From Pseudoalteromonas viridis (GTDB lineage: Bacteria > Pseudomonadota > Gammaproteobacteria > Enterobacterales > Alteromonadaceae): a stretch of 64,000 bases of DNA. The position numbers were made by a program, and so were the translations under genes. The stretch covers positions 2,728,001-2,792,000 of the forward strand of contig NZ_CP072425.1 in NCBI RefSeq assembly GCF_017742995.1. Direction: 5' to 3'. Shown in pieces: positions 46,649-54,040 of the stretch; the first letter of the stretch is position 1, and every line of letters begins with the position of its first letter. The notes under the pieces are model-generated. The model searched no databases. It had not been told where the DNA came from and was given only the letters and a program-made list of their open reading frames with translations.

Positions 46649-46751
46649 AGCTAACAAAGCCGTTAAACCAAGGACACAAAACAGCAGGCTTGTGCTCCTT
46701 CTTCGCCAATTTTAGCCTGCTATTTTGTGCCGTTTACGGCAAGCGTTAGCA
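46649..46751 (+). repeat. attC8, short type
   Basis: Core AGCTAAC (46649-46655) to GTTAGCA (46745-46751), 103 bp. AGCTAAC complements GTTAGCT opening cassette 8. Inner arms CGTTAAAC and GTTTACG pair with one unpaired A. The body is nearly the same as attC3. Confidence 0.92.
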
Positions 46752-46763
46752 CCCTCATTAAGT

Positions 46764-47165
46764 ATGAAGTATCTTCTAATTATTACATTTTTGATTCCGC
46801 TGATAGCTTTGGCTGACACCAGTACATGCTTTGGGACGACTTCTAATGGCAGTCTTACTAATGGAGTGAAACTTCCATCCGAAGGAAAAAACTATGTCGG
46901 CTACAGCACAATGGCTAGATTGGCAGGCCGCACCTATGTTCATTCTGAAGTGAGAGATATTGTCGTATCAGCATATAAAGACTTAGAGATTGAGCAGCCA
47001 ACAAAGGTCTATAAATATGCGGAAACAGGGTTCAAGGATGGAGGCCAATTTAAGCCTCATAAAACCCATAGAAACGGGCTGTCCGTTGATTTCATGACTC
47101 CAGTAAAGGATATGAATGGAAAATCTGTTCATTTGCCCACAAACCTCTTAAATAGTCATCACTGA
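46764..47165 (+). pseudogene. Cassette 9: MepA-like secreted peptidase, cut by an IS5-family element
   Basis: The gene starts at ATG 46764, 12 bases after the attC8 core, with a signal peptide (about 1-17, ending ALA). Residues H99, H102 and D109 in GGQFKPHKTHRNGLSVDF give the HxxxxxxD zinc motif of LAS-type murein endopeptidases such as MepA. The frame ends in HLPTNLLN at 47151, where the IS5-family terminal repeat starts; the last three codons and the stop come from the IS. Relatives carry a further conserved C-terminal part, which is not found beyond the element. The product is probably inactive. Confidence 0.72.
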
Positions 47166-48681
47166 AAAACACCTAATTTGCTGATCTATTTGAAGATCTA
47201 GGCGATCTGACTACCCTTATTTTGCAACTTTTCAACGTCAACACCTTAAAACATTGCAAAATGAGGCCACAAATGAAGCCAAAATCTACGCCAAAACACC
47301 CTCAAAAACGACTGTTTGAAATCGAGCTTATCGATTTGGTTTCCCCAAAGCATGAACTCGTTCGCTTAGCTGAGTTGATTGACTGGCAGCGCCTGGAGGT
47401 AGAATTTGGTGAGCATTATTGTGCCAATAATGGAGCTGCTGCAAAGCCAATCAGACTCATGGCTGGACTAGAGTATCTGAAGCAAATCAACAAACTCTCT
47501 GATGAGCGCGTTGTGGAAGCTTGGTGCGAAAACCCATATTGGCAGTACTTCTGCGGGATGCAGTTTTTTAGCCATGAGTTGCCGTGTGATCCAAGCCTGA
47601 TGTCGCGTTTTCGGCGTCGAATTGGAGAGCAAGGTGTTGAGTTAATGCTTTCTCTGACAGTTGATGCAGGACTTAAAAGTAACACGGTTAAAGCATCCAG
47701 CCTGAGGGAAGTTGTTGTGGACAGCACTGTGATGGAGAAGAACATCGCCCACCCGACAGACAGCAAGTTACTGGAAAGATGCCGTAAAAAACTAACCACG
47801 CTGGCAAAAGAAGCAGGTGTCAGATTACGGCAGAGCTACGCGAGGCAGGGACCAAAAATGGCCATGCAAGTCGGCCGATATGCACATGCCAAGCAGTTCA
47901 AACGAATGCGCAAAGCACTGAAGAAGCAAAAGAATTATCTCAGACGTGTGCTAAGGGATGTAATGCGAAATCTACCTGCAGAGCCCACATCAGAGTTAGT
48001 GCAGATGATGCTCAAGGCAGAGCAATTGTTAAAACAGGAAAAGCACAGCAAAAACAAACTCTATAGTTTGCACGAGTCGGCAGTAGAGTGTATCGCGAAA
48101 GGGAAAAGTGCTAAGCCTTATGAATTCGGTGTGAAAGTGAGTGTCGCAACGACAGTCAAAGAGCAGTTCATAGTCGCGAGTCACGCCATGCACGGTAACC
48201 CATACGATGGTGATACCTTGCTGAAAACATTACACATAGTTGAGGATGTGACCAATCAGCGTGCGCAAACCTGCTATGTTGACCGAGGTTACAGGGGACA
48301 CATGGCGCAGCGGTATGAGGTTTATATCGCAGGGCAAAAACGCGGAGTTACACCATCGATTAAGCGCAAACTGAAACGGCGCAACGCAATCGAGCCGATC
48401 ATAGGACATATGAAACAGGACGGGCATCTGGGGCTTAACCGATTGAAAGGGAAATTGGGTGACAAGCTAAACGCAATCCTGGCAGGTATAGGCCAGAATT
48501 GCCGAAAAATTCTCGCAACCCTGAGGCTTTTTTATGCCTGGAATTTACAGTGGCTTATTTCAGTGAAGGTGCAGCAATTGACATACTCAGTTAAATACTA
48601 AAGTGAAGAAGCTCGCCCAGAGTGCGAGCCGAATGCGCGTGTCCGGCCACTTAAAAAAGTGGGTTATTCAGAATCGACTAT
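47152..48681 (+). mobile_element. IS5-family insertion sequence
   Basis: About 1530 bp with imperfect terminal inverted repeats: left ATAGTCATCACTGAAAAAC from 47152, right end GACTAT at 48676-48681, whose complement reads ATAGTCGATTCTGAATAAC. Seventeen or so of the outer 23 bases correspond. No clear target duplication is visible. It carries one full transposase gene on the plus strand and interrupts cassette 9. Confidence 0.78.
47261..48601 (+). CDS. IS5-family DDE transposase
   Basis: A 446-residue transposase. DUF772-type N-terminal region (FEIELIDLVSPKHELVRLAELIDW, given in part) is followed by the catalytic residues: first D in REVVVDSTVMEKNIAHP, second D in CYVDRGYRGH, and E in RRNAIEPIIGHMKQDGHL with the usual DGHLGLNRL tail. 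The frame could open earlier at TTG 47222; ATG 47261 or 47273 are likelier. The gene is intact, so the element may still be mobile. Confidence 0.88.
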   Translation: MRPQMKPKSTPKHPQKRLFEIELIDLVSPKHELVRLAELIDWQRLEVEFGEHYCANNGAAAKPIRLMAGLEYLKQINKLSDERVVEAWCENPYWQYFCGMQFFSHELPCDPSLMSRFRRRIGEQGVELMLSLTVDAGLKSNTVKASSLREVVVDSTVMEKNIAHPTDSKLLERCRKKLTTLAKEAGVRLRQSYARQGPKMAMQVGRYAHAKQFKRMRKALKKQKNYLRRVLRDVMRNLPAEPTSELVQMMLKAEQLLKQEKHSKNKLYSLHESAVECIAKGKSAKPYEFGVKVSVATTVKEQFIVASHAMHGNPYDGDTLLKTLHIVEDVTNQRAQTCYVDRGYRGHMAQRYEVYIAGQKRGVTPSIKRKLKRRNAIEPIIGHMKQDGHLGLNRLKGKLGDKLNAILAGIGQNCRKILATLRLFYAWNLQWLISVKVQQLTYSVKY

Positions 48682-48693
48682 ATAACTAAGTCA

Positions 48694-48862
48694 GAGCTAA
48701 AAGACATTGCATTTAAGAGTTTATATCCGCAGCGCTGGCAAAAAGGACTTTGAAAATCTGTATAAAAAGTGCTTCATCCGAGGATGAAAAACAGCAGGCT
48801 TACACTCCTTCTTTGCCAATTTTAACCTGCAATTTTGTGACGTTTTCGGCAGGCATTATATG
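48694..48862 (+). repeat. Two decayed attC sites
   Basis: 48694-48740 resembles the left half of a VCR-like site (GCATTTAAGAG, then CGCAGCGCTGGCA) but its core has become GCTAAAA. 48770-48862 resembles attC3/attC8 (AAAACAGCAGGCTTACACTCC, CCAATTTTAACCTGCAATTT) with the right core degraded to GCATTATA. Both have lost the invariant AAC or GTT, so they should not recombine. Confidence 0.7.
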
Positions 48863-48873
48863 AATGGATTGAT

Positions 48874-49434
48874 ATGAAATTGAGATTGCTACTTCTTATT
48901 ATAGTCTTAAGCCCATTGGCTCTTTGGCTTGGTTACAAACCGATCCGTATATTGGCTCCTGAGCTCAATGGGTTGGACTGCGTCAGCGCCACTATCTGCA
49001 TAGATGATATTTCTCAGCTGGATACAGCATCAGAGCTTTATTCTTCAGCGCATACTTTCATTGAGAAACATGTAGCTCCGTTTGAGACAAATCCTAGGGT
49101 GATTTTTTGTTTCAGTCCATCCTGTTTTAATTCTTTCGGTCTTAACGATATGAGAGCTGTAACGGTCAGTACATTTGGCGTTGTGGTTGGCCCCAGGGGC
49201 TGGGGATCGAGTTTTCTTGCTCACGAGTTTATTCACCACTTACAGCATGAAAAGCTTGGCAATTTGGAAGTCTGGTTTGACACGCCTCAATGGTTTATGG
49301 AAGGTATGGCTTATTCGCTTACTGATGAGCGTGAGGCTTTAGACGAGCCATGGGAAAGTTACCGTGATGAGTTTGAGCGCTGGAACAATGACTCTGGCAC
49401 TGACCATTTTTGGCAAAGGGCGCGCTCGTTGTAG
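48874..49434 (+). CDS. Cassette-derived HExxH metalloprotease-like protein
   Basis: A 186-residue protein with an N-terminal membrane anchor or uncleaved signal (about 3-20, LRLLLLIIVLSPLALWLG). The zinc motif HEFIHH (H117, E118, H121) and a downstream glutamate in FMEGMAYSLTDE (E143) fit a gluzincin-type peptidase facing the periplasm. Four cysteines in the middle may form disulfides. It lies between two decayed attC sites, so it is a fixed former cassette. Substrate unknown. Confidence 0.7.
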   Translation: MKLRLLLLIIVLSPLALWLGYKPIRILAPELNGLDCVSATICIDDISQLDTASELYSSAHTFIEKHVAPFETNPRVIFCFSPSCFNSFGLNDMRAVTVSTFGVVVGPRGWGSSFLAHEFIHHLQHEKLGNLEVWFDTPQWFMEGMAYSLTDEREALDEPWESYRDEFERWNNDSGTDHFWQRARSL

Positions 49435-49449
49435 ACTCACATATCGAGT

Positions 49450-49547
49450 CAATAAAGTGGTGTGAAAAAAAACAGTTGGATTGTTGCTCTCACCTCGCTA
49501 AAGTATAACCAGCTGATTTTTAGACTCTTATTTGGGCTTTGGTATTA
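49450..49547 (+). repeat. Decayed attC site
   Basis: Similar to attC6 in its body (AAACAGTTGGATTGTTGCTC, CACCTCGCTAAAGTATAACCA) but both cores are degraded (CGAGTCAATAA on the left, GGGCTTTGGTATTA on the right). It marks the old, immobile end of the array. Confidence 0.6.
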
Positions 49548-49563
49548 AAAGGAAGTTAAGTGT

Positions 49564-49668
49564 ATGAAAAAAGAAATCTCAACGAACTTTAACCTACTGG
49601 CAACGGGTACATTGTTGTTTGTTATTTTTGTGTTTGAGTTTTTCACTATCGATGTGTCGGGTCCTTAA
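49564..49668 (+). CDS. 34-residue membrane peptide in the last decayed cassette
   Basis: ATG at 49564 follows AAGGAAG by nine bases and opens a 34-codon frame ending TAA at 49666. After a short polar start (MKKEISTNFN) comes one hydrophobic segment (LLATGTLLFVIFVFEFFTI). It begins just after a decayed attC, where cassette genes start, and is below usual gene-calling limits. It may be a real small protein or chance; the ribosome site and position favour a gene. Confidence 0.45.
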   Translation: MKKEISTNFNLLATGTLLFVIFVFEFFTIDVSGP

Positions 49669-49695
49669 TTTAGATAAGAGTGTCGCACTTCAGGG

Positions 49696-50367
49696 TTGAA
49701 TTCGGGGCACACATTTTATTTTGCGCACAATGCGCTGTCGGATAATCCTAGTGTGTTTGTCAAAGAGGCACATCGGCGCTCTCAGTATGTATACGATCCG
49801 ATGACAAAAGAATCGGCCCCGCTTGAATTTGACCTCAGTGCAGAAATACCGCTACGCCCGAACAATGGCGATCAGCTTAACTTTGACAGCGCCGCGCTTA
49901 AAGCAGATCTGGTGCTGTCTGGTCAGATACAGGCAGAGCTGTGGCTGAGTATTGATGTGCCAGATACTGATTTCCACGCCAGAGTTTTTGAAGTATGCCC
50001 GCAAACGAAGCCGCTTTTGTTGGCGTTTGCAATAAAGCGCGCCAGATATAGCTCTGGTCTGCAAAATCAGTCGGTTGCTACCTCTGAACAACCGTTTAGG
50101 CTAGCTATGAACGACTTCAATTATGTGAGCAGGGTGCTATCTAAAGGCTGTAAAATACGTTTTGTTGTTTCATCAAGTAGCTGGTATCACCAAAAACACT
50201 ATAACGGGCCCGGCGCAGTGGCATACCAAACTGTGAAAGATGCCAGGGCTGCAAAAGTCACGCTATGGCATGATAATACGCACGCAAGCCAGCTACGATT
50301 GCCGGTGCTTAAATCGTTGCCGGTCTTTAACACTCAGGCCTTCCCCTTGGCAGACGCTGCCAAATGA
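49696..50367 (+). pseudogene. C-terminal fragment of a CocE/NonD-family hydrolase
   Basis: About 223 residues forming the beta jelly-roll domain found at the C-terminus of X-Pro dipeptidyl-peptidase/cocaine-esterase-type hydrolases: YDPMTKESAP, then LSGQIQAELWLSIDVPDTDFHARVFEV and the later RLAMNDFNYVSRVLSKGCKIRFVVSSSSW (each quoted in part). The alpha/beta-hydrolase domain with the catalytic serine is missing; an in-frame TAA at 49675 stands where it should be. The join to the cassette array is near 49675, so the array end or a deletion removed the first part of the gene. Confidence 0.75.
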
Positions 50368-50553
50368 AAAGTGTGGGCACGTTGCAAGTGCGCTTTTGCA
50401 TTGCAATATTTTTTGCTTTCGCACAGCGTGAGTCTAAATATCGTCATTGGGCTGAAGGAAAATATCATTATGCCTGACTGTGGCTTATAGTAGGAACCGG
50501 ATGTTTATAACTGATTTAAACAATGTGTTCTCTAATAACTCTAAGGAAAGTAG
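50368..50553. other. Short intergenic interval
   Basis: About 185 bases between two gene fragments. No gene, hairpin or attC-like site can be supported; a purine-rich stretch (CTAAGGAAAG) before 50554 is the ribosome site of the RidA fragment. Confidence 0.4.
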
Positions 50554-50743
50554 ATGCGAAAGTTCATTAGTTCAGGCTCTCACCTCGAAGCGCCGATTGG
50601 CTTTTCCCGGGCAACGCGTATTGGTGATCATATTGCGGTTTCCGGCACCGCGCCGATAGACAATGGCGAAACGGTTTTTGTCGGAGATGTTTACGAGCAG
50701 ACTAAGTATTGTCTGACGTTGTCACTTCGAGCCATTGAAGAGT
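50554..50743 (+). pseudogene. RidA-family protein, truncated by an IS3 element
   Basis: The first 63 residues match the RidA/YjgF family (enamine/imine deaminase): RKFISSGSHLEAPIGFSRA, then IAVSGTAPIDNGETVFVGDVYEQT and LTLSLRAIEEC. TAAGGAAAG precedes the ATG. The family normally runs to about 125 residues with a conserved arginine near residue 105; here the frame enters the IS3 terminal repeat at 50744 and stops at 50844 inside the element. No continuation is found after the element, so part of the gene is deleted. Confidence 0.8.
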
Positions 50744-50806
50744 GTAGTGGTTTAATAGATCCGGACACATTGATAAGAGACAATAACGTCAAACATCGAG
50801 GTATCC

Positions 50807-51100
50807 ATGACAAAGCAAAAACGACAATACAAATCATACCCTAAAGAATTTAAAGAAGAGGCTGTCGCCTTAGTCAGTGAACAAGGTTATACAGTAGCTC
50901 AAGCCGCAGAAGCCGTAGGCGTTAGTACTAGTTTGCTTTACAAGTGGAAGGAACATATAGAACAAGAACAGGCTGGACACAAATTGGTTAACTCCGAGCG
51001 AGAAGAGCTTTTAGCACTTCGCAAAGAAGTAAAACAACTGAGAATGGAAAAAGATATTTTAAAAAAGGCCAGCGCCTTCTTTGCGAAAGAAATGAAGTAA
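50807..51100 (+). CDS. IS3-family OrfA
   Basis: A 97-residue DNA-binding protein: helix-turn-helix (YPKEFKEEAVALVSEQGYTV, then QAAEAVGVSTSLLYKWKEH) followed by a leucine-zipper helix (EELLALRKEVKQLRMEKDIL). Near its end the slippery heptamer A AAA AAG lies in frame at 51061-51067; -1 slippage there fuses it to OrfB, giving the active transposase. Confidence 0.88.
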   Translation: MTKQKRQYKSYPKEFKEEAVALVSEQGYTVAQAAEAVGVSTSLLYKWKEHIEQEQAGHKLVNSEREELLALRKEVKQLRMEKDILKKASAFFAKEMK

Positions 51101-51969
51101 AGTATCAATTCATTCAAGTTCAATCTGACGAGTATCCAACGCTTATACTGTGCCGGGTTATGGGAGTCAGCTCCAGTGCTTACTACGATTGGTGTAAGCG
51201 GCCAGGGCAAGTAATAGATGCAGAGATGCTTCGCCTTTTCCGTCGTATAAAGGCGTTGTTCAAAGAGAGCAGGCAAAGCCTGGGCTCCCGTCAAATGATG
51301 AAACAGCTTCGCAAGGAAGGCTTCAAAATTGGGCGTTTTAAAGTACGCCGTTTGATGAAAAAGTTAGGGCTTGTCGTAAGGCAAAGGCAAGCTTATAAAG
51401 TGACGACTAATAGCAAACATAACAATCAAGTTGCAGATAATGTTTTGGCAAGGCAGTTTAATCCAACAGCACCGAATGTTGCGTGGGCGGGTGATATGAC
51501 TTATTTGCGCACAGCTCAGGGTTGGATGTATTTGGCTATTGTTATGGATTTACATTCTCGTCGCATTATTGGTTGGGCTTTAAGCAAGCGAATGACAGTT
51601 CAGTTAGTAGAACGCGCTCTACAAATGGCAATCAATCTGAGGAACCCACCAAAAGGAGTTATATTTCATAGTGATAGAGGTTCACAGTACACAAGTAAAT
51701 GTTATCAGACGTTACTAACGAAGCATGGTTTTATTGCTTCAATGAGCGGCAAAGAAGCGTGTCTAGATAATGCAGTTGTCGAGCGTTTTTTTGGGAGTTT
51801 AAAGAATGAATGGCTGCTAAATGTTAGGCATTTAACACGTTATTCTATGCGCTCCGATGTAGAGAAATACATCAGATATTACAACAAGATCAGACTGCAC
51901 AGCTCACTGGATGATATGAGTCCAATTGAGTATGAAAATTATAAAAAGAAAGTGTCCGGTTGGACTTGA
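51064..51969 (+). CDS. IS3-family OrfB transposase (expressed by -1 frameshifting)
   Basis: The -1 frame after the heptamer at 51061 is open to 51969 (RNEVKYQFIQVQSDEYPTL, then ILCRVMGVSSSAYYDW). An HTH_21-type segment (SLGSRQMMKQLRKEGFKIGR) and the rve integrase core follow, with the DDE residues in WAGDMTYLRT, FHSDRGSQYTS and DNAVVERFFGSLKNEW. An ATG-like internal start exists at 51160 (ATG GGA GTC). All catalytic residues are present, so the element may be active. Confidence 0.9.
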   Translation, partial: KGQRLLCERNEVKYQFIQVQSDEYPTLILCRVMGVSSSAYYDWCKRPGQVIDAEMLRLFRRIKALFKESRQSLGSRQMMKQLRKEGFKIGRFKVRRLMKKLGLVVRQRQAYKVTTNSKHNNQVADNVLARQFNPTAPNVAWAGDMTYLRTAQGWMYLAIVMDLHSRRIIGWALSKRMTVQLVERALQMAINLRNPPKGVIFHSDRGSQYTSKCYQTLLTKHGFIASMSGKEACLDNAVVERFFGSLKNEWLLNVRHLTRYSMRSDVEKYIRYYNKIRLHSSLDDMSPIEYENYKKKVSGWT

Positions 51970-52216
51970 CCAGTACAGTCACTTTTACTTATCAAAGCCG
52001 GAATAAGTGCTATTTGCCGCTGGCTAATTTATAGGCGGGTCTTTTTGTTTTTGTCTATTAAGCGAATGAGTTACTGTTATTGACTTGGCCTGCGGCCTGT
52101 TTGATATGTAATTAAAGTATTAAAATATGAAAACATACAAAGGCGAAACCTCGTGGAAATAGAATCAATAGGTTTTGCTTTTAGGTTAACCAGACAGTTT
52201 GATAATTGGAGTAGTA

Positions 52217-53098
52217 ATGATCAAAGTATTTATGGTGCTAATAGCACTTTTCCTGACAACGAGTGCATTTTCACAAGACGCTATGTTGGATAAGCGTGAG
52301 TTTACTGAAAATTTTATAAAACATATACAAAAGAGCGGTAATAACAAAAACTATGAATTTGAAAGCGATCTAAAAATCAAAGCAAAAGATGATAAGGGGG
52401 ATGAGCATATTGTTTATATGGGGAATGCTTATGATACTTATCGCTCTGGGAGCAAAACCTTAGAGCAGGTCTACACTAGTTATTTTGCGGCGCTGACAAA
52501 CCAAGTAACTGCACTTGCCAATACAGAAGTTCGAACCATTTTTCCTGTGATTAAGCCGATTAATTACCTTGAAGCAACCAAAAAGCAATTAAAAGAAGCG
52601 GGTTATGAGGGAGAGGAGCTGCCCTTTTTTTACCAGCAACTGACTGATGACTTAATCATGCTGTATGCGTTTGACTCAAAAGATAGCATGCGCTTTGTAT
52701 CGCAAGAGGATGTTAAACGGCTCGATCTTGAAAGCTCTATCTCGACAATTGCAGGTCAAAACTTACGGCGTTATTTTGCAAGCTTTGAGACAGAAGTTCA
52801 AACCCTGGATACGGAAGGTGCCGGTGACGTGTATGTATTTGTGGCTGACGATAACTATGAAGCTTCTGTGCTAACAGCGTTCGATCATTTGAACAGCAAA
52901 CTGAAACTTAAAGGCGAGCCAATTGTGTTCGTTCCTGCAAGAAACATTGTCATTATTGCAGATATAACGGATCTTGCGGCGGTGCAAAAGGCACATATGA
53001 TCGCACTTGGTGTCTATACAGAGTATAGCTATGCAATTTCACCTCATGGCTATGTATACAATGAGGGCGAATGGATAAGGATTACGCCAGACTTATAA
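52217..53098 (+). CDS. Secreted DUF1444-family protein
   Basis: A 293-residue protein with a signal peptide (about 1-19, ending SAFS). The rest matches the DUF1444/YtpQ pattern: KREFTENFIKHIQ, YRSGSKTLEQVYTSYFAAL, VRTIFPVIKPINYLE, LTDDLIMLYAFDSKDSMRFV and a C-terminal RNIVIIADITDLAAV. GGAG precedes ATG at 52217, six codons inside a longer frame. Function of the family is unknown; most members are cytosolic, so the signal peptide is notable. It marks the return to normal chromosome after the IS3 element. Confidence 0.78.
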   Translation: MIKVFMVLIALFLTTSAFSQDAMLDKREFTENFIKHIQKSGNNKNYEFESDLKIKAKDDKGDEHIVYMGNAYDTYRSGSKTLEQVYTSYFAALTNQVTALANTEVRTIFPVIKPINYLEATKKQLKEAGYEGEELPFFYQQLTDDLIMLYAFDSKDSMRFVSQEDVKRLDLESSISTIAGQNLRRYFASFETEVQTLDTEGAGDVYVFVADDNYEASVLTAFDHLNSKLKLKGEPIVFVPARNIVIIADITDLAAVQKAHMIALGVYTEYSYAISPHGYVYNEGEWIRITPDL

Positions 53099-53158
53099 AG
53101 ATATAATAATCAATATTTTATTGTTCTAACATCGGTCAGAGAGAGTCTTATTGTAGAT

Positions 53159-53188
53159 ACTACACAGAGCATTCATGCTCTGTGTAGT
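53159..53188. terminator. Bidirectional terminator
   Basis: A perfect 14-bp stem (ACTACACAGAGCAT / ATGCTCTGTGTAGT) with a 2-base centre lies between the convergent DUF1444 and membrane-protein genes. Confidence 0.75.
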
Positions 53189-53199
53189 GAATTGTACAA

Positions 53200-53922
53200 T
53201 CACTCCTGGTCGTGAAACAGATCTTCAAGTTTCAGCCCGGTGAGCTTTTTCAGCGAGTTAAGCAGGTAGTAGAGCGCGATAAAAAAGACAATCATGGTGG
53301 GGACCATGATCACCGGATAGCTCAGTGCGGTCATTCGGCCCAGTTCATTATTATAGGCTTCTGTGCCCGCAGGGCTGACCACAATCATTTTTGCCAGAAT
53401 ATAGTTCAGAGCCGAAGACAAGAAAAACGCACTAGCGAGGATCTTAGAGGCAACCAGCTGCACCTTGGCTAATTTATCGCTGTTGCCCTTGTCAGCTAAG
53501 GCTTTTTCAATCCCTTCGATGTCCATCACAGTATCGTTGAACATCAGCGTCTTCAGCAAAGGGTACTTAGTGTACTGGCTGACGATGATACCAATTCCGA
53601 TAAGGCCCGGGATCAGCGCTTCTTTAATCGCAATATACTTGGCATCCAACTCCAGCAGGCTTATCCCGCCGGTGAGCAGTACCGAGACAATCCCAAGACC
53701 TGAGATAAAACTGAATTTACCGGTGTTTTTACGCTCCCAAAGGCCAAACCCGAGCGGAAAAGCCAGTGCAACGACAACGCCGAGTGCCGGGCCCAGATGT
53801 TGCTCACCTGAAAACTTAGTCAGGATCACCACTGGAATAATAATGTTAAAAATCATTTGGCTGAAAAAGCCACTTTGTTTCTTATTGGACGACGACACTT
53901 TGTCCCCTGTATTTCTAAACAA
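53200..53922 (-). CDS. VC0807-type integral membrane protein
   Basis: A 240-residue inner-membrane protein with about six hydrophobic segments: FNIIIPVVILTKF (about 25-37), LGPALGVVVALAFPLGFGLWE (split, about 43-63), the VSVLLTGGISLLEL segment, GLIGIGIIVSQYT, the ILASAFFLSSALNYILA segment and VIMVPTMIVFFIALYYLL near the end. The pattern and the early sequence resemble the VC0807 family known only from membership lists. No function is known and no charged residues in membrane segments suggest transport. Confidence 0.72.
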   Translation of the reverse strand: MFRNTGDKVSSSNKKQSGFFSQMIFNIIIPVVILTKFSGEQHLGPALGVVVALAFPLGFGLWERKNTGKFSFISGLGIVSVLLTGGISLLELDAKYIAIKEALIPGLIGIGIIVSQYTKYPLLKTLMFNDTVMDIEGIEKALADKGNSDKLAKVQLVASKILASAFFLSSALNYILAKMIVVSPAGTEAYNNELGRMTALSYPVIMVPTMIVFFIALYYLLNSLKKLTGLKLEDLFHDQE

Positions 53923-53989
53923 CGAATGGCTTGAGTGTAAGGCAAAGCGGGTGTTCAGGGCAACTTTAGACTGAGGCGAGTATGGGGCA

Positions 53990-54020
53990 AAAAAGAAGCC
54001 GCATTGCGCAGCTTCTTTTT
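53990..54020 (-). terminator. Intrinsic terminator of the choice-of-anchor gene
   Basis: AAAAAGAAGC (53990-53999) pairs with GCTTCTTTTT (54011-54020). Read on the minus strand it ends in a T tract 20 bases after the stop codon at 54041. Confidence 0.8.
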
Positions 54021-54040
54021 AATCTGACTGTTATTGAGGG

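Larger units (their letters stand above)
50744..51976 (+). mobile_element. IS3-family insertion sequence
   Basis: About 1233 bp with imperfect inverted repeats: left end GTAGTGGTTTAATAGATCCG and on to GGACAC at 50768, right end the complement of GTACTGGTCAAGTCCAACCG plus GGACAC at 51952-51976; 17 of 25 positions agree. AGT flanks both ends (50741-50743 and 51977-51979), compatible with a 3-bp target duplication. It carries orfA and orfB. Confidence 0.85.

Noticed and set aside
50741..51979. AGT target duplication as proof of a simple IS3 insertion into ridA
   Set aside because: AGT flanks both ends, but the sequence after the element does not continue the RidA protein, so a simple insertion is not shown; a later deletion is needed or the AGT match is chance.
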